Position numbers and translations under genes: made by a program
Notes under the pieces: generated by a model
Told to the model about the DNA's origin: nothing
What the model saw: the letters and a program-made list of their open reading frames with translations, nothing else
Database searches by the model: none
DNA from: Natrarchaeobaculum aegyptiacum
GTDB taxonomy: Archaea > Halobacteriota > Halobacteria > Halobacteriales > Natrialbaceae
Direction of reading: 5' to 3'
NCBI RefSeq assembly: GCF_002156705.1
Contig: NZ_CP019893.1
Span: 3,866,547 to 3,930,546, forward strand
Length of the DNA: 64,000 nt
Shown here: piece after piece, positions 43,782 to 52,813 of the stretch
Numbering within the stretch: position 1 is the stretch's first letter
Layout: each line of letters begins with the position of its first letter

Positions 43782-44423
43782 CTATTTCGCTTGTTCGTCG
43801 AAAGGGACAATTCCAGGTTCGTCGAGTCCTCGTCCTTCAATTCGATATCGTTCGGGAGGCTGGCAACCTTGCTTGTAGTAGAGGTCTCTTACCTGACACT
43901 CGAGATGACGAACGATAAGATCGCGAAACTGTTTATCACAGGCGAAACAGTGTTCGAGAGGCGGAATAGTAATGTGGACATCCGGCTCTTTCCGGAGAGT
44001 TACATCAGTATTGACGAGTTCTCCGTTTTCCTGATAGAACGTAATCGGATCAGACTGGCCAACAAGTTCGTCTCTGGAATCGTTTAAGGAGAGGAACAGT
44101 GCAGTGAACGCAACGACTTCTCTGTCAACGGGCGGTGAACGAATTGTATTGAAGAACGGCTCAAAGTGGTCCATTATCTGGCGAATATCGAGAGCTTCGA
44201 GGACAGTAATGGCATCCTCGATAACATCTATATTGACGATCGACCCAAGGCAGTGAGCATCCGTCTCGCGGTGAGCTTCGTACCGTGCACGAAATTGGAC
44301 GCGCTTGAGAATTCGACTCGGTTCGGGATCAGTCTGCGTTTCCTCTGTATATCGTTCGTGGACGTGCCCAATGAGGTTCCCATCCCAATCGAACAACACG
44401 TGATGCGTGTGCGCTTCATTCAT
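43782..44423 (-). CDS. Tandem array subfamily B, copy 2 (candidate immunity protein)
   Basis: A 213-residue protein. It starts MNEAHTHHVLFDWDGNLIGHV, continues RVQFRARYEAHRETDAHCLG and ends with FRDLIVRHLECQVRDLYYKQGCQPPERYRIEGRG. The C-terminal block clearly aligns with that of the A proteins. It is shorter at the N terminus than B3. Start 44423 lies 22 bases after the A3 stop. Confidence 0.78.
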   Translation of the reverse strand: MNEAHTHHVLFDWDGNLIGHVHERYTEETQTDPEPSRILKRVQFRARYEAHRETDAHCLGSIVNIDVIEDAITVLEALDIRQIMDHFEPFFNTIRSPPVDREVVAFTALFLSLNDSRDELVGQSDPITFYQENGELVNTDVTLRKEPDVHITIPPLEHCFACDKQFRDLIVRHLECQVRDLYYKQGCQPPERYRIEGRGLDEPGIVPFDEQAK

Positions 44424-44445
44424 TCGATGAATACTACAATTAGTG

Positions 44446-45198
44446 TCATCGATCAAAGTTTCCGTGGGGTTTCCCGAAGCCATCGATATCGTACTGCTTC
44501 GGCGGACGCTCACCCATATTACGATAAATATCTCTAATTTGGCAGATGAGATTATTGATCATCAGGCCTCTGAAGTCCTCTGGATAGATGAAGTCTTCTG
44601 GTGCGTCTTTGAATGGTGGAAGCATCGACGGGATTTCAGTAGTACTACTGGGACAGTCGGGATCCGGACCAGCCGTATAATTTTTGTCGGCCTGTTCGCT
44701 CGAGTAGAAGACGAACAGGGGTAAATCGCTCACAATCTCGTTTTGATCGGTGATACAGAAGCTCTTGATTACGAGTGCGATCCGGGGGTCTCCCTCGACT
44801 TCGGCAGTGTCTGGACCGATATCATACTCGTCTTTGAGGCGCGTCGGATCGTGCAACGCCATGTAATACTCGTAGAAGAGGTCGTCGAATTCGTCGTCTG
44901 AAATGCGCTCGAGAGCGTCGATGCCCCGGCGTAACTTAGTCGGGTCCCACCCCGAACGGAGGATATCGTACTCCGTTTGTGTATGGGCCTCAAACCGAGC
45001 GCGAGCGAAGACCTGATTCATTAAACGCTCTTCTTCATTGTCCCGTTCTCCGGAGCTGTGTGGGTAAGTGTCCTGGCCGTGAAAGTCATCCGCATCTTCG
45101 TTATCCACAGCTAATTCGATGAGATGAGAATTACCACGTGGATCGATAACCTCCACACCAATAACACCTTCTTTAATTCCGATTACGTTTGCTTGCAT
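44446..45198 (-). CDS. Tandem array subfamily A, copy 3 (candidate immunity protein)
   Basis: A 250-residue protein: MQANVIGIKEGVIGVEVIDPRGNSHLIEL, QVFARARFEAHTQTEYDILRSGWDPTKLRRGIDALE, FRGLMINNLICQIRDIYRNMGERPPKQYDIDG. It is more divergent than copies 1 and 2 in the middle (residues 120-200), where variable specificity would be expected if this is an immunity family. It starts four bases after the B3 stop. Confidence 0.8.
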   Translation of the reverse strand: MQANVIGIKEGVIGVEVIDPRGNSHLIELAVDNEDADDFHGQDTYPHSSGERDNEEERLMNQVFARARFEAHTQTEYDILRSGWDPTKLRRGIDALERISDDEFDDLFYEYYMALHDPTRLKDEYDIGPDTAEVEGDPRIALVIKSFCITDQNEIVSDLPLFVFYSSEQADKNYTAGPDPDCPSSTTEIPSMLPPFKDAPEDFIYPEDFRGLMINNLICQIRDIYRNMGERPPKQYDIDGFGKPHGNFDR

Positions 45199-45202
45199 GG
45201 TT

Positions 45203-45916
45203 CTATTGTGCTTGATGTTCGAATGGGACGAGTTCAGTATCGTGAAGACCGATCCCATTGACTTGGTACTGTTCCGGTGGCTGCCCACCCTGCCTGTAGT
45301 AGAGATCTCGAATCTGGCATTTGAGCTGATGGACGATGAGATCTCGAAAGGTGTGATCGCAGGCGAAGGGTCTTTTGAGCGGTGAAATCGTCACGTACAC
45401 ATCTGGCTCACGTTCGAGGTTAACTGGTGTGTGAACGAGGTCCTGATCGTCGAAATAAAACGTCACGGGATCGGACTGATCTATCAGTTCTTCGTTCGCA
45501 TCATCCAGATGGAGGTACAAGGCGGTGAACTCCACGTCATCAACGGGGGGATCTCGAATTGCTTCGAGAAAGTCCATGAAGTGTTCCATAGTCGATAATT
45601 GGTCCAAACCCTGGAGGACATCGATGGCGTTTTCAAGAACGACCCAGTCGAAGATGGGGCTGAGGAGTTTCGCGTCAGTCTCGTGATGTCCGACGTTACG
45701 TGCGCGAAACCGAACGCGATTGAGTATTTTCGCAGGTTGGAGATCAGTCTGGACCTCTTCTGTAAATCGGTCTTGAACATGACCAATGAGTTCACCGTCC
45801 CAGTCGAACAGCAGGTGATGGGTATAGTCGCGGTGATCGATCACCTGGATAGCTACTCCTGGGCTATCCAGCCCCATAACGTCGGCTTCCATTCGGGACG
45901 GTGGTGCATTACCCAT
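45203..45916 (-). CDS. Tandem array subfamily B, copy 3 (first gene after the DUF4157 gene)
   Basis: A 237-residue protein, the longest B copy: MGNAPPSRMEADVMGLDSPGVAIQVIDHRDYTHHLLFDWDGELIGHVQDRF, then RVRFRARNVGHHETDAKLLSPIFDWVVLENAIDVLQGLD, and a C-terminal FRDLIVHQLKCQIRDLYYRQG. The N-terminal GVAIQVIDHRD corresponds to GVEVIDPRG of subfamily A, supporting common ancestry. Its ATG overlaps the stop of the DUF4157 gene by eight bases, so the two are coupled in translation. Confidence 0.82.
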   Translation of the reverse strand: MGNAPPSRMEADVMGLDSPGVAIQVIDHRDYTHHLLFDWDGELIGHVQDRFTEEVQTDLQPAKILNRVRFRARNVGHHETDAKLLSPIFDWVVLENAIDVLQGLDQLSTMEHFMDFLEAIRDPPVDDVEFTALYLHLDDANEELIDQSDPVTFYFDDQDLVHTPVNLEREPDVYVTISPLKRPFACDHTFRDLIVHQLKCQIRDLYYRQGGQPPEQYQVNGIGLHDTELVPFEHQAQ

Positions 45917-48167
45917 GATAATATTCCTCCAACAGGTCCTCCTCATCTAATACGTGTAAGAGTGCATGGACCAGTTCGTCGTACTCTTGCGAGGAGTCAA
46001 GGCCGGCAGCTCGCTCTCTGCGAATCCCTTTGACGCGTTTGGCTCGGTGTTCGAGGGCGTCACCAACTGCTGTGAGTTTCCCTCTCGATCCAGACACTTC
46101 CAGACCGAATTTTGTCAAAACAGTAGCAACACCTTTCACGCCTCCTTTAGTCAAGCCCGAATTCACAGTTGCGGGAAAATCGACGGAATTCGATTTGATT
46201 GCGTCTACACCGGCTTTGCTTCCAGTTGTTACCGTCCCCGTCACGCCCGCACTGGACGCACCCGTTTTAGCGTAGTCTGTCACACTAATCTCATCGATCG
46301 TGTCCGGATCAACCGACGCCATCGTGCCGACTAATACACGTGACGTAAGGCCTGACTGTTGTAACGTTTTGAGGTACTCTTCTCGTTTATCTTGGCTTAA
46401 CTTCACCCACTGATTGCTATCGATTCTGCTGAGATCCTCTAAATTGGACTTGATTTGACCTGGATCAATTAGAGAGTTGTGAGACTCGGACTCATTATTT
46501 TCTTCTAAATTCGTTTGAGAATTAAAGTAATTTGAGTCATTGAGTTGGCCTTCGTTCGGACTGGCCGATGCTTCTTCAGTCGCCTGCTCAGCCCTATCTT
46601 CATCCCCTTCAGTCACCTCTGCGACTAAATCACGTAGGAGCTCTACCTTCCCATATTCATCATAGTCCTTCGGCAGGCGCTTGTCCACCTGGTACTCCAC
46701 TTGCGCTCGGATCGGTCCGGAGAACACACCGGCTGCCGTCGAAACGAATGGTTGGCCCGTCGAAATGTCTACTATCGCCCCGGCAGTCGCGTTCTCCATC
46801 GAGGCGGCCAAGTACTCACCACCGGAGAGGCCCTGCCAGTGACGCTCGATCGCTTCACCGAACTGGGCGGCAATCTCATCGGACTCGTTCATGAACAGCG
46901 CCAGTGTTCGCTGCTCGCGCTCGCTGAGGTTCTCGATTCCCTCGCGGTCATTGAACAGGAGTGAGTTCTGGATCTCTTCCCAGGTCCAGTGGGCCGACCC
47001 TTCACCGCCGTATCGTTCGTTGTTCCGGACCGCTTCCCTCGTCAGCTCAGGAAACGTCGCGTTGTCGAACGTTCGCTCGTAGGCCCGCGTAAACGCTGGA
47101 TGGCCGTTTTCATACCCCTCACGCAGCGCCTCCGGCAGCTTTTCGAGGACCTCCTCCGGCAGGCCGTCCTCGAACTCCTCGGGCAGGTCCTCCTCGAGTT
47201 CGTCGTCGAGGACCTCGAGGAGTTCGTGTTTGTGCATCCGCTGGACGGACAGGGCTGCTTGGCTCGGCGTGAGCGACCCCACGCCAGCATCCGATCGGAG
47301 CGCCTCACTGGCAAACTCGTCCGCCTCACGCTCGTACGCACTCGAGGAATCTCGCACCTCGAGTTGGTTGTCGGCTGGCAACCGAGTGACGCGCCCGTCT
47401 GTCTGCTGGCGAGTATGCACCAGTTCGTGGGCAAGCAGGTACTTGCCTGTGGCGCTGTCCGGATCGAACTCGCCGTGATTGAACACGACGTGCGAGCCCA
47501 CGGTGAACGCGCGGGCGTCGACCGACTCGCAGGCTCTCGCCGCTTCCGGGCCGGTATGAATCGTGACGTCGTCGAAACGATCACCCAGACGCTCGGCCAA
47601 GTCCGACTGGACCGCCGCATCCAGCGACTGCCCAGGTGTGGAGAGAACTCGGCGAACAGGGTCGGGAACGGCTGTTTCTCCAGACCGGTCATCATCCAGG
47701 TGAGTGTATCTGTTTCGGTGTTTCGACAGCTCGTTCTGCCGTTCGATATCAGTCGGAACTGCGTCAGGAGACTGCGCTTGCCGCGTTCGGAACGCAGCCA
47801 TCTTCTCAGAATCACCCATTATCTCGACTGGCATCCCTTCGTCGGCCCACTGTTCGACTGTCTCACGACCTTCGGTGTTTACTACCTGCTCGAGCGTTCG
47901 CCTGAGAGACACTGTGGGTACCGAGTGGCCGAGTACCGCTTCGCAGTCGTCCGCTGAGAGCCAGATTCGATCGGCGTGTTCGCTATTGGTCTCAGCAGCA
48001 GACCGGCTACGCCGAGCAGCAGATGACTGTGAGTCGGTTGTAGTGCGGGTGGCGTTGCGGTTGGATCGACGAGCCGTTGTCGACGGCTTCGACGATGAAG
48101 ACGCTGATGAGCGAGATGATGAATTTCCTGAATCAGAGTTGGATTTCCGAGGGCGGCGAAATCCCAT
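45909..48167 (-). CDS. DUF4157 (eCIS-core) domain protein, candidate polymorphic toxin
   Basis: A 752-residue protein with no signal peptide. Residues 1-65 are Ser/Arg rich and disordered. Residues 171-255 form a DUF4157 domain (VRRVLSTPGQSLDAAVQSDL, RFDDVTIHTGPEAARACESVDARAFTVGSHVVFN), with the metal motif H247-E-L-V-H251 and a downstream YEREADEFA as possible third ligand. Residues 310-350 are an acidic helical linker. The last 400 residues resemble nothing I know and include a Gly/Ala-rich stretch (about 455-490) and AGVTGTVTTGSKAGVDAIK, SGLTKGGVKGVATVLTKFG near 650-700. DUF4157 proteins are typical cargo of extracellular contractile injection systems and polymorphic toxins. Confidence 0.82.
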   Translation of the reverse strand: MGFRRPRKSNSDSGNSSSRSSASSSSKPSTTARRSNRNATRTTTDSQSSAARRSRSAAETNSEHADRIWLSADDCEAVLGHSVPTVSLRRTLEQVVNTEGRETVEQWADEGMPVEIMGDSEKMAAFRTRQAQSPDAVPTDIERQNELSKHRNRYTHLDDDRSGETAVPDPVRRVLSTPGQSLDAAVQSDLAERLGDRFDDVTIHTGPEAARACESVDARAFTVGSHVVFNHGEFDPDSATGKYLLAHELVHTRQQTDGRVTRLPADNQLEVRDSSSAYEREADEFASEALRSDAGVGSLTPSQAALSVQRMHKHELLEVLDDELEEDLPEEFEDGLPEEVLEKLPEALREGYENGHPAFTRAYERTFDNATFPELTREAVRNNERYGGEGSAHWTWEEIQNSLLFNDREGIENLSEREQRTLALFMNESDEIAAQFGEAIERHWQGLSGGEYLAASMENATAGAIVDISTGQPFVSTAAGVFSGPIRAQVEYQVDKRLPKDYDEYGKVELLRDLVAEVTEGDEDRAEQATEEASASPNEGQLNDSNYFNSQTNLEENNESESHNSLIDPGQIKSNLEDLSRIDSNQWVKLSQDKREEYLKTLQQSGLTSRVLVGTMASVDPDTIDEISVTDYAKTGASSAGVTGTVTTGSKAGVDAIKSNSVDFPATVNSGLTKGGVKGVATVLTKFGLEVSGSRGKLTAVGDALEHRAKRVKGIRRERAAGLDSSQEYDELVHALLHVLDEEDLLEEYYHG

Positions 48168-48227
48168 CTATTACAGACACATGCAGAGAGGAATTATGTA
48201 GCTTACCATTGGCAAGCAGATGGGATT

Positions 48228-48312
48228 TATACGGTTTACTGTAACGATTTACCGGCGCACCCGCCGACCGGGTCGTGGGTGCGCCGGAAATGACTTCCAG
48301 TAAACCGTATGA
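48228..48312. repeat. Structured repeat I, copy B (palindromic, MITE-like)
   Basis: An 85-bp element with 13-bp perfect outer inverted ends (atacggtttactg and cagtaaaccgtat) and an 11-bp stem, ccggcgcaccc (48252-48262) with gggtgcgccgg (48277-48287). Compared with copy A, two stem positions differ and both keep pairing. It abuts the transposase fragment at 48309. Confidence 0.82.
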
Positions 48313-48983
48313 GTGGTTCCCGACCCCGTCATCAATATTTCAGCTCGGTACAAGAAAAAGGAGCAGGGTTGCTGGTATATTCTGGGGATTATACACGAAG
48401 CGATGATGGACCGACGCGGAAGGCGGTCTCCCTCCCGAGGCGCGAGTGGGAACGCGAAGATGAGGCCGATGACGGCACGGACGTGACGATTCGCCAGGAA
48501 CTCATCGAGGACTTCGAGGACATCGGCGATACAACACCGCTCTCGGCGGATCGTGACGCCGACTCGCCGTTGAGCAATCTTCTCGATGAAGTAGCGGACG
48601 AGGAGGAGATCGACGAGCCGGCACGAGTCGAAGCGCCGACGGTACCCTTCGAAACGAACCTGCCGTGGGTAGACGTCGATCCCGCTGACGAACGGGAGAT
48701 GAAGCACCAGATCGGGCGGGTACTGGTCCGGTATGAGCGCCGCTGGGATATCGAAAACGGGTTCAAGAAGCTGAAGACGTTCCTCGCAGAGACACAGTCG
48801 CACGACCACCGGTTCCGGTACGTCAATTTCGCGTTCGCCTGTGTCCTATACAACTGCTGGCGGCTGGTGGATATCCTCGTCCAACTCGAACTGGACGGCG
48901 AAGTGGGGGACGGGCCGGCGCTCACGGCGAACTCGTTCCTGACGTTCGCCAAGAAGAATTACGGCCTCGACCCACCCGACTAA
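48309..48983 (+). pseudogene. C-terminal fragment of an IS4-family transposase
   Basis: A 224-codon open frame. Its ATG comes from the structured repeat, so the real 5' part of the gene is gone. RYERRWDIENGFKKLKTFLAETQSHDHRFR holds the YREK signature, Y-(2)-R-(3)-E-(6)-K, of IS4-type DDE transposases around the catalytic Glu. FAFACVLYNCWRLVDIL follows. The first two catalytic Asp blocks are not present. It is a transposition scar in front of the DUF4157 gene. Confidence 0.8.
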
Positions 48984-50177
48984 CCCACTCGTTTCCTCTG
49001 GGCTCTCCTCGCTCGGGAGCGCCAGCGCTGTCCTGAGTGCGCTTTCTCCGGTCGTTTCCTTGCAGCTATCCGAGAGGTTTCATAGACGTACGTTCTCAAC
49101 GGCTCTCGGAGAGTTATTTCAGCCTGTTTAGTTGTGAAACCTGTGAATCATAGAGGCATCTTCGCAACATCAGATCGACATCGAAGGTATATCGACATAC
49201 GATATATCGGTTGTCGCTACTGTCACTGTTTGACCCCGGCTAGTCATCTATTAAGCCCGATTTCGTCAATTTTCCTATCATTCTGAGGAAACAACGGAGA
49301 ACGAGAACACCACGAAGGCCCGCAGCATGCTCGCTGTCACACAGGTGGATATTCTCGCATCGCTCGAATAGAGCCACCTGTGCACCCGCAACCGCACTCA
49401 AGGGTCGCTACGCTCCCCGTTCGTCTCCCGTGGTTCTCGCGTCGCTTCGAACCGCGCATACTTCGCCATTTCAATCCGCCAGGACCGCTGACGGCCTGCC
49501 CTTCCCCGTTGAGCGAACCCGACGGGTTCGCGATGCCCAGAAGAGCGTGCTCTTCCGCCAGGTCACACACCGCCGCGCGGGTTACGCGGCGGCGCGCTCC
49601 CGGCCGCCTTGCGCGCTGGCTGCGAGGTCCGACCGACGGGAGCACCTCGAGGCGCGAACGGGGAGGGACGACCCGTGAGCAGAGCCGTCCGAGCACTGCG
49701 AGGACGGTTCGTCGACCCGCGAGGTCTTCGCGAGCACCGCGAGCGAACGGCTCGGAAGACGCTCGCGTCTTCCGGTGGACGAGCGAACGGAGTGAGCGAG
49801 TCGGTTGGGGAGTGCGAGGCACGAACGGAGTGAGTGCCTCGAGGATGCGAACGGGGAACGAAGAGACCCGTGAGTGGTGAGGCCGGGTGGGACTGAAAGG
49901 GGCCGGCCCGCTGGAGGAAGACGGGCGACGCAAGGACCGCAGTGAGCAGCGCGAACGAGGACCGCAGCGAGCCCCTCGACTCGAGCGTGCCGGGGGCTTT
50001 CGAAGTGTTCCCAATCGAACCGACATCCAATCACTGAAAGCCAATACCTCAATATCTGAACTGAACTCGATAGCAGTGATTGACTACGAGCCAGGTTTTG
50101 CAATTAGTTGGGAACAGCCCTCGAGTGCGGGCAAAGAGTCGAGAATCGAGCGTCCAGTCCACGCGAGTCGGAGTCAG
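48984..50177. other. 1.2-kb stretch without supported genes
   Basis: The left part (to 49320) is AT-rich, with aggtttca (about 49076) and tgaaacct (about 49134) inverted. A hairpin of 9 bp is at 49340-49348/49374-49382 (cacaggtgg and ccacctgtg). From 49400 to 49980 it is high-GC, with repeated gaacggagtgagcgag-like words and many overlapping frames on both strands, of which none has a recognisable protein, a good start or haloarchaeal acidic composition. I call it non-coding or decayed. Confidence 0.55.
49340..49382. repeat. 9-bp inverted repeat hairpin
   Basis: cacaggtgg at 49340-49348 and ccacctgtg at 49374-49382 form a perfect stem with a 25-base loop. It sits at the boundary between AT-rich and GC-rich sequence in an otherwise empty region and may mark an insertion end. 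Confidence 0.45.
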
Positions 50178-50417
50178 CTAGCGGGCGTAGAGCGTCGCGC
50201 CGACGAGCGATGGGAGGTGGACGTCCTCGGGCGTCACTGCCAGATAGGGCTGGTCGACGGGCCCGAAGACGTCGACGACGCGGCCGACCTCCTCGAGCGA
50301 GTCGTCGAGCACCATCGTGCCGATTTCGTGTCGATACTGGTCGCCGTCACTCGAGGGATCCGCCCGGAGGATCGCGAGTCCCTGTGCGGTCCGGACGACG
50401 GAGCCAACGCGGCGCAT
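50178..50417 (-). CDS. gar1: H/ACA RNP protein Gar1
   Basis: A 79-residue protein: RVGSVVRTAQGLAILRADPSS, TMVLDDSLEEVGRVVDVFGPVDQPYLAVTP. This is the Gar1/Naf1 beta-barrel core that binds Cbf5 in H/ACA pseudouridylation complexes and helps product release. ATG 50417 lies one base after the srp19 stop, an arrangement common in euryarchaea (srp19-gar1). Length is normal for an archaeal Gar1. Confidence 0.9.
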   Translation of the reverse strand: MRRVGSVVRTAQGLAILRADPSSDGDQYRHEIGTMVLDDSLEEVGRVVDVFGPVDQPYLAVTPEDVHLPSLVGATLYAR

Positions 50418-50418
50418 C

Positions 50419-50700
50419 TCACTCGCGCATCGCGACGACGTACGCCGCGACGGCCTGAACGAGGTCGTTCTTCGTGGAGTCGTCGGCACCGCGGACGACG
50501 ACGCGTCCCCGGTCGGTCCAGGGCTCTCTCGAGTAGGCTTTGTCGCGTTCGACAGTGGCGTCGTAGCCGATCTGCTGGACGGCTTTCGCGATCTCTTCGA
50601 CGGAGGGATCGGAGACGGCGAGGTCCTGTGGGACGCGTCGCCCCTCCGAACGCGAGCGATCGGCATCGAGGTAGGCGGGCCAGATGACGTTCTCGACCAT
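50419..50700 (-). CDS. srp19: Signal recognition particle 19 kDa protein
   Basis: A 93-residue protein: [41 protein letters not shown] has the SRP19 signature, with the R-S-x-x-EGRRVP loop that contacts helices 6 and 8 of 7S RNA. It is needed for SRP54 binding to the particle. It is the first gene of the srp19-gar1 pair, starting at 50700 after a short spacer from the B12-type binding protein gene. Confidence 0.93.
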   Translation of the reverse strand: MVENVIWPAYLDADRSRSEGRRVPQDLAVSDPSVEEIAKAVQQIGYDATVERDKAYSREPWTDRGRVVVRGADDSTKNDLVQAVAAYVVAMRE

Positions 50701-50773
50701 AGGGGGACCTGCGGAGGCCTGCGAGTAAACGCTTTTCAAAATCCGACAGGATCGAGCGGTGATCGATGGCCGG

Positions 50774-52753
50774 TTAGCTCGAGCGGCGGCTACCGGCAAT
50801 CAGGGCGAACGCAATCAGCGCGAGCAGTGCTCCCTGCATACCGACTGCTGGAACTGCGTCGTCACCGGTGAAGATCGGTTCGGGGTCGTCGTCTCCTATC
50901 TCGTCTGCATCGGTACCTGCTCCGTCGTCTGTCTGGGTATCGTCGTCCGCTGCGTCGTCGTCCGACTCGGCATCGTCGTCCGCGGCGTCGTCTTCCTCGG
51001 TGTCATCCTCGTCGGTCTCGTCGTCGTCCACTCCGTCGTCGTCCACTTCGTCGTCTGCCTCGTCATCGTCGTCATCCGCACTGGTCGTTGAGGAGCTGCC
51101 AGAGGAGGAACTGCCACTGGAGGACGAACTCCCGCTACTGCTGCTCGATCCGGAACTCGTTTCCTCGTCGCTCGATTGGTGGATCGTTTCCACGAGGTTT
51201 TCGACCACGTAGATAACGTCCGGTGCCGGCTGGCTCATCGCGTTGTCGTCGACGGCAACGATGTTGTCATCCTCAACGGCGGACGTCCCTCCGAACGAAT
51301 CACGAATATCGGATTCATCGATAAAGTCGGAATCAGGGTACACGATCCAGTCGGGGTCCTCTGCGACCACGACCTCAGGACTGATCTCACCCCATCCCTC
51401 CACATCAGCGTTCGCGGCAAGGTTCTCGAGACCCGCGGCCTCGAGCACGTCGTGCTGGAAGGTACCAGTGCCGAAGGTCGCTCCTTCGGCGTCACTGGCG
51501 TAGTACGCCAGCGGTTCGTCCACGTCAGCCACATCGTCGTCGATATCGGAGAGACGGTCATCCATCCTATCGAGGGTCTCCTGGCCACCGGTACACTCAC
51601 CCGAGAGTTCACCAGTGATCACGACGTTCTCTTCGACGTCGTCGATCGAGTTCGCAGTGTCAAGCACGTAGACAGGAATGTCTGCATCCTCGAGCGTCTC
51701 GAGGAGGTCCTCCTCAGAAAGCGCGATGTTACCCGCGAGTACAAGATCCGGCTCCAGATCGATGACCGTCTCGACGTCCACCGTCACGCCGTCGTCGCCA
51801 CTGATGTCCGTCTGATCGTCGACCTCCAGGGAGTCAGTGTACTGCCCGATCGGCATCCCCACGACCCGATCTTCGATTCCGATCTGGAACGCCAGCTGGG
51901 CGTCACCGGGGTACAGCGTTACGATATCCGTCGGCTCTTCCTCGAGTGAGACTGTCTCACCGCGGGCGTCCGTTCGCTCGAGCGGGAATTCACACTCGAG
52001 ATCAGTTGCGGCGTCCGACCCGTCCGAATCATCCGATCCATCATCGTCTGACCCGTCCGAATCATCCGATCCATCATCGTCTGACCCGTCCGAATCATCC
52101 GATCCATCATCGTCCGACCCGTCCGAATCATCCGATCCATCATCGTCCGACCCGTCCGAATCATCCGATCCATCATCGTCCGACCCGTCCGAATCATCCG
52201 ATCCATCATCGTCCGACCCGTCCGAATCATCCGATCCATCATCGTCCGACCCGTCCGAATCATCCGATCCATCATCGTCCGACCCGTCCGAATCATCCGA
52301 TCCATCATCGTCCGACCCGTCCGAATCATCCGATCCATCATCGTCCGACCCGTCCGAATCATCCGATCCATCATCGTCCGACCCGTCCGAATCATCCGAT
52401 CCATCATCGTCCGACCCGTCCGAATCATCCGATCCATCATCGTCCGACCCGTCCGAATCATCCGATCCATCATCGTCCGACCCGTCCGAATCATCCGATC
52501 CATCATCGTCCGACCCGTCCGAATCATCCGATCCATCATCGTCCGACCCGTCCGAATCATCCGATCCATCATCGTCCGACCCGTCCGAATCATCCGACCC
52601 GTCAGCCATCGAATCGTCGTCCGCCTCGAGTGTAATCTGTTGACCTCCATCCGCCATCACACCGCCGACGGCTGCCGGTGCGAAGAGCGAACAGATGAGT
52701 ATCGCCCCCATCACAACTGTGAGCGCCTGTCTCACATCGAACGTGCGTTCCAT
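50774..52753 (-). CDS. B12/siderophore-type ABC substrate-binding protein with Asp/Ser repeat and C-terminal anchor
   Basis: A 659-residue surface protein. Residues 1-34 are a signal peptide ([22 protein letters not shown]). Residues 50-250 consist of about 18 copies of an 11-residue repeat ([11 protein letters not shown]). Residues 252-510 are a type III periplasmic-binding fold (PF01497-like: [47 protein letters not shown]). A Ser-rich then acidic stalk leads to a C-terminal membrane helix ([21 protein letters not shown]), similar in position to a PGF-CTERM anchor but without PGF. It is divergent from the permease gene across 60 bases; the three genes make one importer. Confidence 0.87.
   Translation of the reverse strand: MERTFDVRQALTVVMGAILICSLFAPAAVGGVMADGGQQITLEADDDSMADGSDDSDGSDDDGSDDSDGSDDDGSDDSDGSDDDGSDDSDGSDDDGSDDSDGSDDDGSDDSDGSDDDGSDDSDGSDDDGSDDSDGSDDDGSDDSDGSDDDGSDDSDGSDDDGSDDSDGSDDDGSDDSDGSDDDGSDDSDGSDDDGSDDSDGSDDDGSDDSDGSDDDGSDDSDGSDDDGSDDSDGSDDDGSDDSDGSDAATDLECEFPLERTDARGETVSLEEEPTDIVTLYPGDAQLAFQIGIEDRVVGMPIGQYTDSLEVDDQTDISGDDGVTVDVETVIDLEPDLVLAGNIALSEEDLLETLEDADIPVYVLDTANSIDDVEENVVITGELSGECTGGQETLDRMDDRLSDIDDDVADVDEPLAYYASDAEGATFGTGTFQHDVLEAAGLENLAANADVEGWGEISPEVVVAEDPDWIVYPDSDFIDESDIRDSFGGTSAVEDDNIVAVDDNAMSQPAPDVIYVVENLVETIHQSSDEETSSGSSSSSGSSSSSGSSSSGSSSTTSADDDDDEADDEVDDDGVDDDETDEDDTEEDDAADDDAESDDDAADDDTQTDDGAGTDADEIGDDDPEPIFTGDDAVPAVGMQGALLALIAFALIAGSRRSS
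52014..52603 (-). repeat. 33-bp in-frame tandem repeat, about 18 copies
   Basis: The 33-base unit (plus-strand core gaatcatccgatccatcatc) recurs without spacers; gaatcatccga is found at 52026 and then every 33 bases to 52587. Copies are near identical; the first two differ at one base (cgtctgac against cgtccgac). The unit is a multiple of three, so copy number can change without breaking the frame. Confidence 0.95.
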
Positions 52754-52778
52754 CGAATGAACGCTGGCTACACTGCAA

Positions 52779-52788
52779 CAAATATTTG
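52779..52788. promoter_or_regulatory. Shared palindromic TATA region of the divergent importer genes
   Basis: caaatatttg is a perfect 10-bp palindrome. It is 26-35 bases from both the binding-protein ATG (52753, minus) and the permease ATG (52814, plus), so it can serve as TATA box in both directions. A regulator bound here would control the whole importer. Confidence 0.6.
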
Positions 52789-52813
52789 ACTAACCCAATC
52801 CAGATTGAGAGGT

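Noticed and set aside
41614..48167. A complete contractile injection system
   Set aside because: Only the DUF4157 cargo-type protein is present; there are no sheath, tube, spike, baseplate or AAA ATPase genes in the window.
49337..50103. Several long overlapping frames on both strands as genes
   Set aside because: They overlap in all registers, are rich in Arg/Pro/Ser rather than Asp/Glu, lack recognisable domains and follow repeated gaacggagtgagcgag words.
52014..52603. Regular 33-bp repeats as a CRISPR array
   Set aside because: The units are contiguous with no spacers and encode an in-frame peptide repeat inside a surface protein.
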